A stretch of 64,000 bases of DNA. Origin: Hericium rajendrae. Taxonomy: Eukaryota; Basidiomycota; Agaricomycetes; Russulales; Hericiaceae. Shown piece by piece: positions 42,823 to 54,167 of this stretch. A program made the translations under genes and the position numbers. How positions within the stretch are numbered: the stretch's first letter is position 1; every line of letters starts with the position of its first letter. A model generated the notes under the pieces. That model did not search any database, was not told the origin of the DNA, and saw nothing but the letters and a program-made list of their open reading frames with translations. The DNA lies in contig CM065882.1 in NCBI GenBank assembly GCA_033439255.1, forward strand, positions 1,240,001 through 1,304,000, given 5' to 3'.

Positions 42823-44550
42823 GTAAGTCCATCAATTCTCTGTCAATTCTCTCATTCTAAAATGTATTGGACTCTACTGATTAATCGCTTTCCAGCCATG
42901 CTACATAGCCCCCAAACCATCCAGAACTCGAAAATCAAGACTCAAAATTGGGATTACCCCCTAGAAACCTTGATCTTGAGGTAAGTCCTTCAATTCTCCA
43001 CCGATTCTCTCGTTCTAAAATGCGTTCAACTCTACTAATTAATCGCTTTCCAGCCATGCTATATAACCCCCAAACCATCCAGAACTTAAAAATCAAGACT
43101 CGAAATTGGGATTACCCCCTAGAAACCTTGATCTTGAGGTAAGTCCTTCAATTCTCCACCGATTCTCTCGTTCTAAAATGCGTTCAACTCTACTAATTAA
43201 TCGCTTTCCAGTCATGCTACATAGCCCCCAAACCATCCAGAACTCGAAAATCAAAACTCGAAACTGAGATCTCCCCCCCAAGATCTTGACCTTGAGGTAA
43301 GTCTAGCAGTTCTCCACCGATTCACTCATTCTAAATTGGGCCTGAATGTACTGATTAATCGCTTTCCAGACATGCTACATAGACCCCATGCCATCCACAA
43401 CTTGAAAATCAAAACTCGAAACTGAGATCTCCCCCTCAAGATCTGGACCTTGAGGTAAGTCTAGCAGTTCTCCACCGATTCACTCATTCTAAATTGGGCC
43501 TGAATGTACTGATTAATCGCTTTCCAGCCATGCTACATAGACCCCAATCTGCTCAGAACTCGAAAATCAAAACTCGAAACTGAGATCTCCCCCCCAAGAT
43601 CTTGACCTTGAGGTAAGTCTAGCAGTTCTCCACTGATTCACTCATTCTAAATTGGGTCTGAATGTACTGATTAATCGCTTTCCAGACATGCTACATAGAC
43701 CCCATGCCATCCAGAACTCGAAAATCAAGACTCAAAATTGGGATTACCCCCTAGAAACCTTGATCTTGAGGTAAGTCCTTCAATTCTCCACCGATTCTCT
43801 CGTTCTAAAATGCGTTCAACTCTACTAATTAATCGCTTTCCAGCCATGCTACATAGATCCCAATCTGCTCAGAACTCGAAAATCAAAACTCAAAACTGAG
43901 ATCTCCCCCCCAAGATCTTGACCTTGAGATAAGTCCCTCAGTTCTCCACCGATTCACTCATTCTAAATTGGGCCTGAATGTACTGATTAATCGCTTTCCA
44001 GACATGCTACATAGACCCCATGCCATCCAGAACTCAAAAGTCAAAACTCGAAACTGAGATCTCCCCCCAAGATCTTGACCTTGGGATAAGTCTGGCAGTT
44101 CTCCACCGATTTAATTGTTCTAAATTGCATTGAAATTTACTGATTAATCGCTTTCCAGCCATGCTACATAGACCCCAAACCATCCAGAACTCGAAAATCA
44201 AAACTCAAAACTGAGATCTCTCCCCCAAGATCTTGACCTCGAGGTAAGTCTAGCAGTTCTCCACCGATTCACTCGTTCTAAATTGGGCCTGAATGTACTG
44301 ATTAATCACTTTCCAGCCATGCTACATAGACCCCAATCTGCCCAGAACTCGAAAATCAAAACTCGAAACTGAGATCTCCCCCCCAAGATCTTGACCTTGA
44401 GGTAAGTCTGGCAGTTCTCCACCAATTTAATTGTTCTAAAATGCACTGAAATGTACTGATTAATCACTTTCCAGCCATGCTACATAGGCCTCAGTCCATC
44501 CAGAACTCAAAAATCAAAATTTGAAATTGAGATCTTCCGTTCAAGATCTT
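42823..44550 (+). repeat. X5 tandem array: 11 units of 158 bp, each exon + intron-like
   Basis: Donor-position starts at 42823, 42981, 43139, 43297, 43455, 43613, 43771, 43929, 44086, 44244, 44402: nine of ten intervals are exactly 158. Each unit has GAG/GTAAGTC (nine of eleven keep GTAAGT), TACTRATTAATC as branch-like site and CTTTCCAG or similar acceptor, making a 73-nt intron and an 85-nt exon (e.g. 42823-42895). M5 interrupts the next unit. Too uniform in sequence and with no spacer diversity to be a CRISPR. Confidence 0.85.
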
Positions 44551-46557
44551 CATCTGAGAAATTTGAATTTGACATAGCTGCAGGTTACATTATAGGTGCT
44601 ATCATTGAGCTATCAGAGCTATGAAGTTTGCTTATCCAGCTATGTAGAGCTATGAGAGCTATCATAATCTACATAGTAGACAGTGTGACATTTATCATAG
44701 CCTCCATAGCCTGTAGTCTGATATACATAGGGCTATCATAATTAACAAGGTGTGCTATGGCTACTATGATGCCTATGATTACTACCACAAGTCAGATAAG
44801 CACCAGATATTATAAGTCAGAATTTATCATATTAAATTGTAATAAATCTACTACCATACATATGTAAGCTAGTCGAGCTACTGCGTAGGGCACAGGATGC
44901 GGAGGGCACGCAAGTCGCCATGGAGGGTGCAAGTGCAGGTGCAAAGACAGCACGGGCACACAAAAGACAGCACATGCACACAAAATGGCACGGAGGGCAC
45001 AGGGGTAGGCGTGGGCCGCACACAGCATACATGGTCCATGCACAGCAAGCCGGACCATGTGTAGCTGCGTGCGGGTGGCCATGCCCACAAATGGGGTCAG
45101 AGCTGCTATGCATGCGCGCAGGTTGCATACATGTGCGTGGGATGTTGCACACATACACAGAGCATCTGGAGGGCACAGGGTGTTGAGCGGGCATGTGGGA
45201 GCACGCGTGCATGCAGGGCATTGTAGGCAAGTGGCGTTGAGTGCGAATGCTGAGTGTCGTGTGTGCATTGTTGTGGGATGGGGTCTTGCAGTGCCACCAT
45301 GCGCTGGCATCTGTGCACATGCAGAGGCAGAGCTGGGCACGTGCAGGGGATGTCGGGCACGCACGGGTGTCAAACATGTGCGGGAGGCCTGGAGCGAGCG
45401 TGCAGGACATTCTGCATGCATGAAGAGGCACTGTATGGCACGTCACGCACATGTGGTTGTTGTGCACCTGTGCAGGTCATTGCACACACATGCGGGGCAT
45501 GTTGAGTTGAGCAGGTGCAGGAGCATACATGCAACCGGGCATGGCACACATGTCCGGGGCATTGTGAGCAGGTGCGGGGCATTGTGAGTGGGTGTGGGGG
45601 CTTGAGCGCACAGACGGGATGTTGCAAGCATGCACGGTGTTGAATGCAAGCACGAGGCCTTGCGGGGATTGAGGTGAGCATGTGGGGTCATGGCTGATAG
45701 GCATGAACGATGTCCGAGTCCCATTGCCATGGCAACGGGACTACGATGCATGCACATGCACAAACGTGGGGCATGGGCGATGATGTGGCCCATGTGCACA
45801 TGTCGTTGATGTCACGCAGATGATGTCACGTGGTACACGCATGCACACATGCTGTGGCCTTGTGTATGCTGGTGCACGTGGAAGGGGATGGTGGTCGGAG
45901 GCATGCGCAGGGGTCGCAGCCTGTTGGAGTCAGGCATGGGGTGTACGAGCTGCACGCGGGGCGTGGATGTGGCATAGACAGGCCGAGGAAGGGGCGATGA
46001 GAGTGAAAAAAAGGCAGCGGGATCATAGGATGGTAGCACAGGGATGTGGAGTCAACAGAATAAAAGATATCGACAGTGTCGCTCGAAAAATGATTGACAC
46101 TCTCTTGATTAGTACGAAAAAATGATAAGAGGCTTTTTTTTACTCACCTAAGGCCCTCTAAGTATCTGCTAAAAAAACCATCCCAGCCGTATTGAAAGCT
46201 GATAGAGAACGAAAAAAATGGAAGAAAGGAGGCTGGAGGAGAAAACACGAAGGAGGGGAAGGGAGACTGGTAAAAAGGAGTGAAGTCTCGACATGTTAAA
46301 CTCAGTGCTTCAGCCACCGAACGAGCGAAGCTTCGTTGCTCGAGCCTCAGCAAATCAAATAAACTTGTATAAATTCAACAAAAAAAGGGACAGTGATAGA
46401 TTATACATTTAATTAGAATGTATGAGAACACTGTGTATCTACTGGATTGTGAATCTGTGAGCAGCAGCATCAACGTAGTAAAGTCTGGCGTCCAGTCTCT
46501 GCCACGACACTCGGCAAGCGCCTGGCAACCACAAATTCCGGTTCTATCTGGGATTCT

Positions 46558-46568
46558 TATATAAGGCT
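46558..46568 (+). promoter_or_regulatory. M5 TATA box
   Basis: TTATATAAGGC, then TTTACCTCTTGCTC; matches M3. Confidence 0.5.
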
Positions 46569-46739
46569 GGCGTGATGTGCTTTACCTCTTGCTCTTTAAC
46601 CCCCACCATTCCTTGCCACATTGACACATTTGTCGTTGTTGTTTGCTCACTTGTCATCGTTTGCTCGCTCATCGTCATCATTTGCTCACTCGTCGTTGTC
46701 GTTTGCTCATTTTATTATTATTGTTCTCTTTGTTGTTAA

Positions 46740-46975
46740 AGGTATGCTGTTATTCTTAATTATCTTATAACTTATACTAATGTCTTCATACTTATTACAC
46801 TACCATGTAGTCCTACTAGGTAAGCTTGATTATTTTTTATACTGATGTCTTCAAATTGTCTTGTAGATTTTTGCTTTTTTGCTAATCTGGTAAGTCTTCA
46901 TAGATTATCTTTGTTATCTTCTAATACTCATGTCTTTTCTTATTTGTATCTTTTGCTTTTTGTAGTCATTGTAAG
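46740..46975 (+). other. M5 intron-like ladder
   Basis: Donors GTATGC, GTAAGC, GTAAGT, GTAAGT and acceptors CATGTAG, CTTGTAG, TTTGTAG alternate. The exon ATTTTTGCTTTTTTGC... corresponds to the M1 exon ATTTTCGCTTTT. Confidence 0.45.
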
Positions 46976-47534
46976 TTTGTTACCTTTTGTAGTTTTGTAG
47001 TAGTCTCTGTAGCTATAGTAATGTTTTGTAATGAAATTGTTTGAGTAATATAAGTTATCCAATTTTTGATGTTTGTGACTGTAAGACATCAGACTATTGA
47101 ATCTATAATATAATTATTTTATATGCTATTTTAGCATATTTGATAGAAGTAATATAGAGTAGATAGAAATCTTACTAGCTAGATATAATATAATGATGGA
47201 GATATATTATATAGTTAATATAGCTTCTATAGTTATCTTATACTAGAATAACTATAACAGCTATGATAGCTTATGCCCTATGCTATGACAGCTATGACAA
47301 GCTATGATAGCTTTGCATAGTTTACTTGACTGTTATGTATAAAAGAGGACAGCTATGGACCTAGGAAAGCTATGTAGCTAATATAGTGTTATATACCAGT
47401 GACATATTTCTCAGATGTTGACCTTGAGGTAGCTATAGATTTTATAGAGATTTATAATCAATCTGACAAGTGAGACTTTACATCATTTATGCACTGTTTC
47501 TAAATATAACTAACAATGAAAAAGGAATCGTATT

Positions 47535-47552
47535 GCTGTGCGAAGCATCGGC
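47535..47552 (+). other. X1/X5 right-end hairpin
   Basis: GCTGTGC-GAA-GCA-T-CGGC, 14 nt from the end; GGAATCGTA (47524-47532) precedes it as the inverse of the left terminus. Confidence 0.7.
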
Positions 47553-47566
47553 CCTCTTCCACCAAG

Positions 47567-49240
47567 TCCACTCTCTTGTAGGCTGTAAATATCATGGAAT
47601 TTGATTGATTTAGATTGGGACTCATATTCTGCGCCGATTGGTGAAATAACGGAGTGATTTGGTTAGAAAATGGCTGCTCTAGAATTACTTTCATATGGGA
47701 CTGTTGACTTAGCGCTGGCATCGTGCGGCGCGTTGGGTGCTTAATCGAATCGAAAGGCAGAGGAAGTCGCGGTGGTACTTTGGGATGCGTAGAGTCTGAA
47801 TTCCTGCAGGGAAATATATTGTTGAACATTGTAGCTGTAGGTTCTGAGCTTTATTCAAAGTGCTAAGGCTTGCGTGTGTCGAAACACGATATAACTCAAC
47901 TGTACCTCGAGAGTCTTAAGGGAGTCCGTCATCGGACAGGGAGATCACGCGAAATATTGCACAAACCGGGCATTAGATTCCAGTAAACTACGATACAAAC
48001 ATGTACGCGGGTACTGAACGACTGCCGAGGGTGCAAATTTTATTCCACCTCCACAAACTCCTACTAACTTCCACGAGAAATTGAAGTACTTGAGGCCTGA
48101 ACGAGGCGCGGCGAACAAACGAATGGCGAGGCGGACGAGGTGGCATCAGGACATGGTAAGGTGGTGTAAGTCGACCGGCTGCGAAGTGCGCAGCGACGGC
48201 GTAAATGGAGGAATGGAGGCGAGGCAGGGATCGGGCAACGAGCCATACGGCCCTCCCGTCACCCCAAACTCTCTCTCCGACGTGTCTCCGGGACACGCCA
48301 AGGGACCACTACTTGAAATTGCAATGGATCAACTGCCGGGAGTACTCACGCAGGCCGAGATTGGCATGAGTACGGATAGGATGGGATAGACTGGGGAATC
48401 ACGACAAGGTTAAGGAATTTGATGAAATGAGTGTGCCGTTGGGCAGCGCAGCTTGACGGCATCAAGACACGGTAAGAGGCGATGTAGCCTTGGGTTTTTG
48501 AGGGATTTCGTTCTTTTTCTGGGCCCAGGTAAGTACGTCGTGTCGAGTTCAAGCGAGGTGCATGACTTACTTGGGTTTTTCGAGATTGTTGACGAGATGG
48601 ATGGACAACAAGGCAAAGCGAGTCGGAATCTATGTAAAAGGTTGCACGGCTTATGGCGATCGTGCCGGCATGCGTTCGTTATACACAAGAATCTAGAAAA
48701 TTTAAAACGAGGCGAGGTGGAACAGGGAATGGGCGAGGTCGCACGAGTTAGCCAAAGCTGACTCGAGGCAAAACCGAGGCCACTTACCTAGACCCTCAAC
48801 CTATCTTACATTTCATCCTGAACGAACAAACGCGAAAGTCGAGCGAGTTGTGAGGTGAGTTCAAGATGAGACGAAGAGGGAATGGATGAGCTCTAAGGCA
48901 GAAGGCAGAAAGGCGCGAGGCAAAATGTACCTCCGGCAAAGTCCGGCTGACCCTACGCTGGGGTCACCAGTGACTTCGAGGAGGGGATCGTGGATTTTCG
49001 TTGATTGGAGACCGAGTAATACAATTGCTGACTAGAAAATTCTTGAGGGAGTCTTAGATAGCCCTAGAATACAGAATATAGAGTCGAGATGGGAAGGAAA
49101 GGGAAGTGAGGGGAAATTAAACTTGATTTTCTTGATTTTCGCGAGATCGAGAGGACTTGGGCGAAATATAAGGCTGCGCGTGGGGAACTTGGATATGAGC
49201 CATCCTAGGGCTCGAGATTGAATAAGTAGAACATACATTA
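47567..49240 (-). other. Gypsy-2 interior between pol and ORF1 linker
   Basis: The minus-strand frame at the left edge (about 47567-47829) is the start of pol next to the X1 insertion. The rest (47830-49240) has no convincing frame; it may be the spacer between ORF1 and pol that Agaricomycete Gypsy elements carry, or decayed coding DNA. Confidence 0.5.
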
Positions 49241-51218
49241 TATGGATTGGCCACCGTACTCTTCGAGTTGCTGGTCAAAAACCTCCAAAGAACGGCACTC
49301 CGCACGGCTGAGGCATTGGAAATATGCTTCGTTGGCTGGACGAGACTCCAAAATTCCCGAATCCACCAGCTGCTTGATAAGGTGGTCGTCGCCAAAGCGA
49401 CTCTCCGTGAGGAAATGGACCGCCTCCGAGAACTTGCGGTGGCCCCATAGCTGGTAGACGCTGGACAGAGCTATAAGGAACGTAACCTCTTGAACTCGGA
49501 AGAGAGACGGGTGTGGCGGGGAAAGGATTCAGCGGGCAGTCTCGGCGTGCAAATGATGGGATGCTGGGCCCACCAAAAACATTCGTTGGGCAGGGGTGAG
49601 TGGTGGAGGTAACAGGATAATGTCCAACACGTTGAGGAGGTCGATAATAAACTGATGGAGGCGCTGATGCCAGAACATGTACACCTTGAGGTTCCAGCCT
49701 GCCAGCGTCACATGCTGGACTGTAAGCTGGTCGTTGGAGCGGTCGACGCATAAAGGGTCCTCCAATTGGTCGACGGGCACTCTGTCTTGTGTGCGCGGGA
49801 GGTCGTGGTTCGTGAGGGTTGCCGTCGGAATTGGCTCCGATGCCCGGCCGTAAAGGTCAGGGAACAAATTGCGGAGGACTTGCGGATCGAGCTGACGGAG
49901 CTCGTCGAACAGGCTGGCGAGATATGGGACGAGCGTTGCACACGCGCTGGGGATGCTTTCGTCTGACTTGTCTGAATTAGACTCGTCCGACCCGGGAGAC
50001 TGCCAGGACTCACCATAAGCTGCCTCGCCATGTCCACCATTCTCCACTATAGCCAGTCCTTCCCGCCGAAATTCGTGTGGCGTCGAGGTGTTCTCGGTGG
50101 GTGTAAAGCCCATCGTCAGCGTCGCCGATGAGTTCGACAGTTCAGGCGTCGTGCGAGTGGTAGATGAGAAAGGCATGAGCAGCGGGAGACTTGACTCGCG
50201 GCTGCTAATCGATAAGTGGACCAGTGTGTTGACAGAGTCATCGGACTCGTCGCCTCTGGTGTCCTCTGAAGCAGGGTCAGGCATTGAGCGGAAGAACGAG
50301 TCATCCTCGTCGTGAGCGATTCCTGCCTTGTCGAACAGCGGCATTGGCGTTCTGGAGCGTGAAGTGGGGTTCATGCATCAGGAAGGTTGATAACTTTCTG
50401 CTAGACCTGCGAGCAATCTGAGAGCATCTGAGAGCATCTGATTGACCTGCAGATTTTCTGATCTTATCTGAGAGTGTCTGATTTATTTGTCAGACAAGAT
50501 CAGAAAATCTGCAGATCAATCAGATGCTCTCAGATGCTCTCAGATTGCTCGCAGGTCTAGCAGAAAGTTGTCAACCTTCCTGATGTGATAGGATGGGGAT
50601 AGACTGGGTCGGCGAGCACAGCGAGTACGACTGGCAGCTGGGGCTGAGAGCAATTTGAGTCGGCGGACTTGGCAGCACGAGTCGCAACGTCTTGAGCAGG
50701 GCACGAAGGCTGCGCGGACTGCAAGCGACATCTCTGCGGGGTGTGGTATCGAGCGAGACTGCAGAGTCCACCATCATGCGGGATCCTCCATTGCTCGGGT
50801 CGGATTCGTACTCCATATGAACGGACAGCTCCTCGAGTTCCTCCAAGACGTCGATAGAGCTCTTGCTAGCTTTCTTGATGGTCTTCTTGCGAGTGATAAC
50901 CGCGGGCTTGTCGCGCAGCTTCGGGTCTTCTGGGGCATACAGGTCTTCAATATCGATGATGTCGGAATCATCTCCGTGGCACTTCTTGGAGCTGCAAGAG
51001 CTGGAGCTGTGGCAACTCGAGCTGTCATCAGACTTCGCCTTGCACTTGAGCTCAGCGTCGTGCATCGAGTCGCGCTGCGGGATAGGCGGGCACTGGCCTA
51101 AAGGTGCGGGAGAATGGTCGTCACAAGGCGAACGAGGGTCCAAGAGGCTGGCGAAGATGGGGAAATCATCGGCGCTGGGAGAAATGAAGGATTGGGACAT
51201 AGCGTACCGCGTAGGCAA
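49241..51218 (-). CDS. Gypsy-2 fossil: ORF1 C-terminal linker (around MITE-E)
   Basis: Coding blocks rich in Ser/Asp/Pro (DESDDSVNTLVHLSISS; STCHSSSS-type runs), then a helical part, LKVYMFWHQRLHQFIIDLLN, and near 49250-49450 a conserved C-terminal block with ESRPANEAYFQCLSRAEC. Such a linker follows protease in Agaricomycete Gypsy elements. MITE-E interrupts it. Fossil. Confidence 0.65.
50376..50585. mobile_element. MITE-E: 210-bp foldback element
   Basis: CATCAGGAAGGTTGATAACT ... AGTTGTCAACCTTCCTGATG, nearly full-length hairpin, TG duplicated (50374-50375, 50586-50587). Confidence 0.9.
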
Positions 51219-51467
51219 ATCCCAAATTGAATTTTCACGTTGAACTTGCGCTGAGTGGAAAGAGATGGTCTGCGGTGTCGAGGGCTACATCAGGACCAAG
51301 CCTGAGTACTCGCGAACGATCTGCGAGGAAGGCGCGATGGCAGGATGGTCGCAAAGGAGCTGGGAGATCGGCGGCAGAGGGGAAGACAATGGATGGGGTG
51401 TGTCGAATAAAAATGGGACTTGCAGTGTTGAAGGCCAAGGCATGACACTGGGACCGGAAGCCTGCCG

Positions 51468-52961
51468 TCAAAAGAAATGTACGAGGGCCGAGCCATACTC
51501 AATATTCGGGGAAGTGTTCGGTGGGAAAACCATCTGGGCGACGTGGAGCAACAGAAAATCATCGAACTCCTCACTGGTAGGTCCATCCTGCCCTTGCCGG
51601 CCTAAGGGAATACTGGATTGCGAGGAGAAGAAGGTGTCGCATAACGTACCCTGGCGCTCGAGATTGGCCTCGTCGCTGAGTCCGCAGAGAATAGACTCAT
51701 AGAGCGAGCGTCGGTCACCCGCGTTGGTTAGACGGGCAACTGGGATGGGGTTGTGCTGCTCAGGGATGGAGGTGAGGTCGAGCTGGAGATTTCCGAGGGA
51801 GAACTGAGGCGGGCTGTGGGAGGACATACGAAGGGGAGAGAGTGTTGGGGGTGAGAATTCATTAAGCGACTCACGGAGCTTTATACTAAGCAGATACTCT
51901 ATTTCTTGCCATGTGAATTGAGTACTTACTGGGAATCCGCGCAGGCACAAGAGTCCTGCAGCAGCTTCAAGATCTGCAAGTGTAAAGGTAGGCGCCAAAT
52001 TGGAGGATGCATCCGTGCCTGCTAAGATAAGATCGATCTCAGATTCTTCCGTTCTGTCATTGATCGGATCTGAGTTCTCGCAATCCGAGATTCGAAGTCG
52101 ATCGAGATACGTCAGATCGGGCTCGACTGTGCACGCAAGGACCCACGGCATCGTTTTTCCCTCAAGATACTTTGCTTCCGCGTCGTTAGGTGGATGATAA
52201 TCCACCATAACTTCAAATCGGGACTTATCGACGTCCCAAGGATCCTTGAATACCAGATAAGTCCCTTCAGATCTCTCGTCAATGGTCACGAAATTCTGAC
52301 GCTGCCAGGGTCTTCCGAGGAGCAGCGGGAAGGGTACATGGTCACCCACAAACATATCAGCTTCAGTGTTGAGGTTTCCGATAGCCAAAGGTACGTTGGT
52401 TACTAATCCTACTAATTCCTTTGACTGACCGTTCGTGTCCTTCATTTGAATTGTCTTAGAAATATCGCACGGCAAGCCAATCGCCTCGCGCCAAACACGT
52501 TTATTTACGACATTAAGTTGCGAGCCCGTGTCCACAATAGCGATAATGTAATTCTCGTCGCTTCGTACCTTTATCCGGATGAGATCCCCTTGCAGATCGT
52601 GGTGGTTCACTGAGTCAATTCTGATCTGTCGGTAAGTCACGCCGCCTCGTTCATTCACACGCGATGCTCGGCGCAAGGACTGCGCGATCTTTGAGAATGC
52701 GTCATACCAGATGGATTCAGACTCGTCAAGATCCGATGAGTCTCCCACAATGGCCACTGCGCTAACAGGACTGTAAGGTGTGACTTCACTTGCTGGCTTA
52801 TACTTAATGCTTTCTGACAATACCTGCGCGACATCTTTAGATATTCCTATAATTTCTCCAACCTTCAGGGCTACAGGTGTGTCCAAAACTTGGGCTAAAA
52901 CTTTCGAAGGCTCGACTACTGACGAAATTGCGGACTGCTTAGGCATCCATCGCATCTCCAC
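51468..52961 (-). CDS. Gypsy-2 fossil: aspartic protease and following region
   Basis: Retropepsin signature IVDTGSQLNVVNKRVW with downstream LLGRPWQRQNFVTID (the LLGRPW block after the flap). Residues before it are acidic and include DLDESESIWYDAFSKIAQSL. Lies between the zinc knuckle and the linker, as expected. Fossil. Confidence 0.8.
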   Translation of the reverse strand: MEMRWMPKQSAISSVVEPSKVLAQVLDTPVALKVGEIIGISKDVAQVLSESIKYKPASEVTPYSPVSAVAIVGDSSDLDESESIWYDAFSKIAQSLRRASRVNERGGVTYRQIRIDSVNHHDLQGDLIRIKVRSDENYIIAIVDTGSQLNVVNKRVWREAIGLPCDISKTIQMKDTNGQSKELVGLVTNVPLAIGNLNTEADMFVGDHVPFPLLLGRPWQRQNFVTIDERSEGTYLVFKDPWDVDKSRFEVMVDYHPPNDAEAKYLEGKTMPWVLACTVEPDLTYLDRLRISDCENSDPINDRTEESEIDLILAGTDASSNLAPTFTLADLEAAAGLLCLRGFPVSTQFTWQEIEYLLSIKLRESLNEFSPPTLSPLRMSSHSPPQFSLGNLQLDLTSIPEQHNPIPVARLTNAGDRRSLYESILCGLSDEANLERQGTLCDTFFSSQSSIPLGRQGQDGPTSEEFDDFLLLHVAQMVFPPNTSPNIEYGSALVHFF

Positions 52962-53438
52962 AGCATCTCCTTTTCCTCAGCCATCCACATGCTTCGCCGG
53001 CGCGGGGCGACTGCGATGAGCTCCCGTCTCGCGCATCTCAACATCATCTCGGATGTTTTCATCATGCGTGCCGTCATATGCCAGGGTACGCGTGTCAACT
53101 GGACGGATTGGATCACGAACAGGCAGGGTTTCTTGGCGCGCTGGTGAGTCATTTGTATTCAGTCCCTCTTCAGATTCATTCCATGAACTTCGGGCTCTGG
53201 TCCTTGGATGGCCAGAGATCTCTCCAGGGATCTTCGAGGCATGCATAGGCCTTGGTGCTGATGTATTGTCTTTTGATTCTGGCGCAGGCTGAGGTGGACT
53301 CATGTGGGTGCTGCCAGAGGCTGGACCAGATGAGGATCTGCGAACGCGGGCTCATTGGGCCGGACTCAAAGGAGGTACGTGAACTCCATCGAATAAGTCC
53401 CTTTTTGCTCGTGTTCCTGCTGACTCACATGTACCGGC

Positions 53439-54098
53439 TCACGTACTGACTTTCTTACCACCGTCAACAGGAAACACTTCGACATCGCTACCACTATATT
53501 CACCAGGAATGAAATAACGAGATGGTGCGTCCTCATCTGATGATTCAAAGTCACTCAGGCCTACCGCAGTAACATAATTTGTAGAGGGCGCCGCACGCTG
53601 AGCAGCTTGCTCGCGGTTAATCGCACTTAGGAGGGTCTCACCGGGCAGGCATTGAACACCCTGTCCATTTGCGTAGGTGTACTTACCATCAAGATCGCGT
53701 ACTAACGTTTGCTTATCGATGAGCCTATGCAGCTCGATACAGTTACCCATACCATGTCCGCGCGCTCTGCACCCAAAGCAAGTTATGTCCCCTCCTCGAA
53801 AGGGTGGACTCTCCTGCATTGTCGGGACTGGCGCCGGCTGCGTGAGGCCACTCGCAGACTGCGAGAAACCATTCGTGGCCATACAGGATCGATTGAAGGA
53901 CGGATGAGGCATCTGCAAGGGATTCTGAACATGCGGAGGCAGATCACGCTGGAGGATCATCTTCTGCGGCATAGATGTATGATTATCATTGCTTATACGA
54001 GGTTGGATTGTCGGAGGGGCAGTCACTTCCCTTACGCGTTCATCGAGTCGAATTGCCTTAAAATATACGAGACCGTAATTTGGATCATCTGTCAGCAT
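53439..54098 (-). CDS. Gypsy-2 fossil: gag C-terminal part with zinc knuckle
   Basis: CCHC knuckle CFGCRARGHGMGNC followed by ELHRLIDKQTLVRDLDGKYT, a block typical of Agaricomycete Gypsy gag. Upstream segment is Pro/Gln-rich. Fossil. Confidence 0.8.
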   Translation of the reverse strand: MLTDDPNYGLVYFKAIRLDERVREVTAPPTIQPRISNDNHTSMPQKMILQRDLPPHVQNPLQMPHPSFNRSCMATNGFSQSASGLTQPAPVPTMQESPPFRGGDITCFGCRARGHGMGNCIELHRLIDKQTLVRDLDGKYTYANGQGVQCLPGETLLSAINREQAAQRAAPSTNYVTAVGLSDFESSDEDAPSRYFIPGEYSGSDVEVFPVDGGKKVST

Positions 54099-54167
54099 TG
54101 AATTAAGTTGCTGGATTAAATCTTCAACTTGTCCTTTATCTTGCTGTCTTGGGGAGGGCGATCGCAG

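Larger units (their letters stand above)
44551..47417 (+). mobile_element. M5: M-family element in the 158-bp array
   Basis: CATCTGAGAAATTTG ... CATATTTCTCAGATG, TT duplicated (44549-44550, 47418-47419). Cassette 44880-46040 with intermediate CpG loss, degenerate hairpin (46072-46104), TTATATAAGGC at 46558, intron-like ladder from about 46740 to 46975 with TATACTAATG and TTGTAG signals. Confidence 0.85.
26647..47566 (+). mobile_element. X1: X-family copy inserted in Gypsy-2 pol
   Basis: Left end TACGATTCCTTAGAATCGT at 26647; right end GGAATCGTATTGC ... CTCTTCCACCAAG at 47566. Flanks on both sides are Gypsy-2 pol, with at most a single T shared. Contains H2 (with Gypsy-3 and M3) and a second X left end (X5) at 41549 but only one right end. 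Left 3.3 kb of X sequence is collinear with X2 and X3. Confidence 0.75.
41549..47566 (+). mobile_element. X5: second X left end inside X1
   Basis: TACGATTCCTTAGAATCGT at 41549 preceded by ...GTATGT; X2 preserves the uninterrupted sequence at 5562/5563. Has its own tRNA-like module (about 41610-41690), palindromes and tandem arrays. Shares the only right end (47566) with X1; the 3' tail expected for X1 is not present. Confidence 0.65.

Noticed and set aside
42823-44550. Regularly spaced repeat array suggestive of CRISPR
   Set aside because: The whole 158-bp unit is repeated with no unique spacers, the genome is eukaryotic, and the array lies inside a transposon.
47500-47829. Minus-strand frame as a host gene 3' end
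   Set aside because: Its right part is adjacent to, and in line with, Gypsy-2 pol, and its left part runs into the X right end. It is Gypsy-2 sequence cut by X1.
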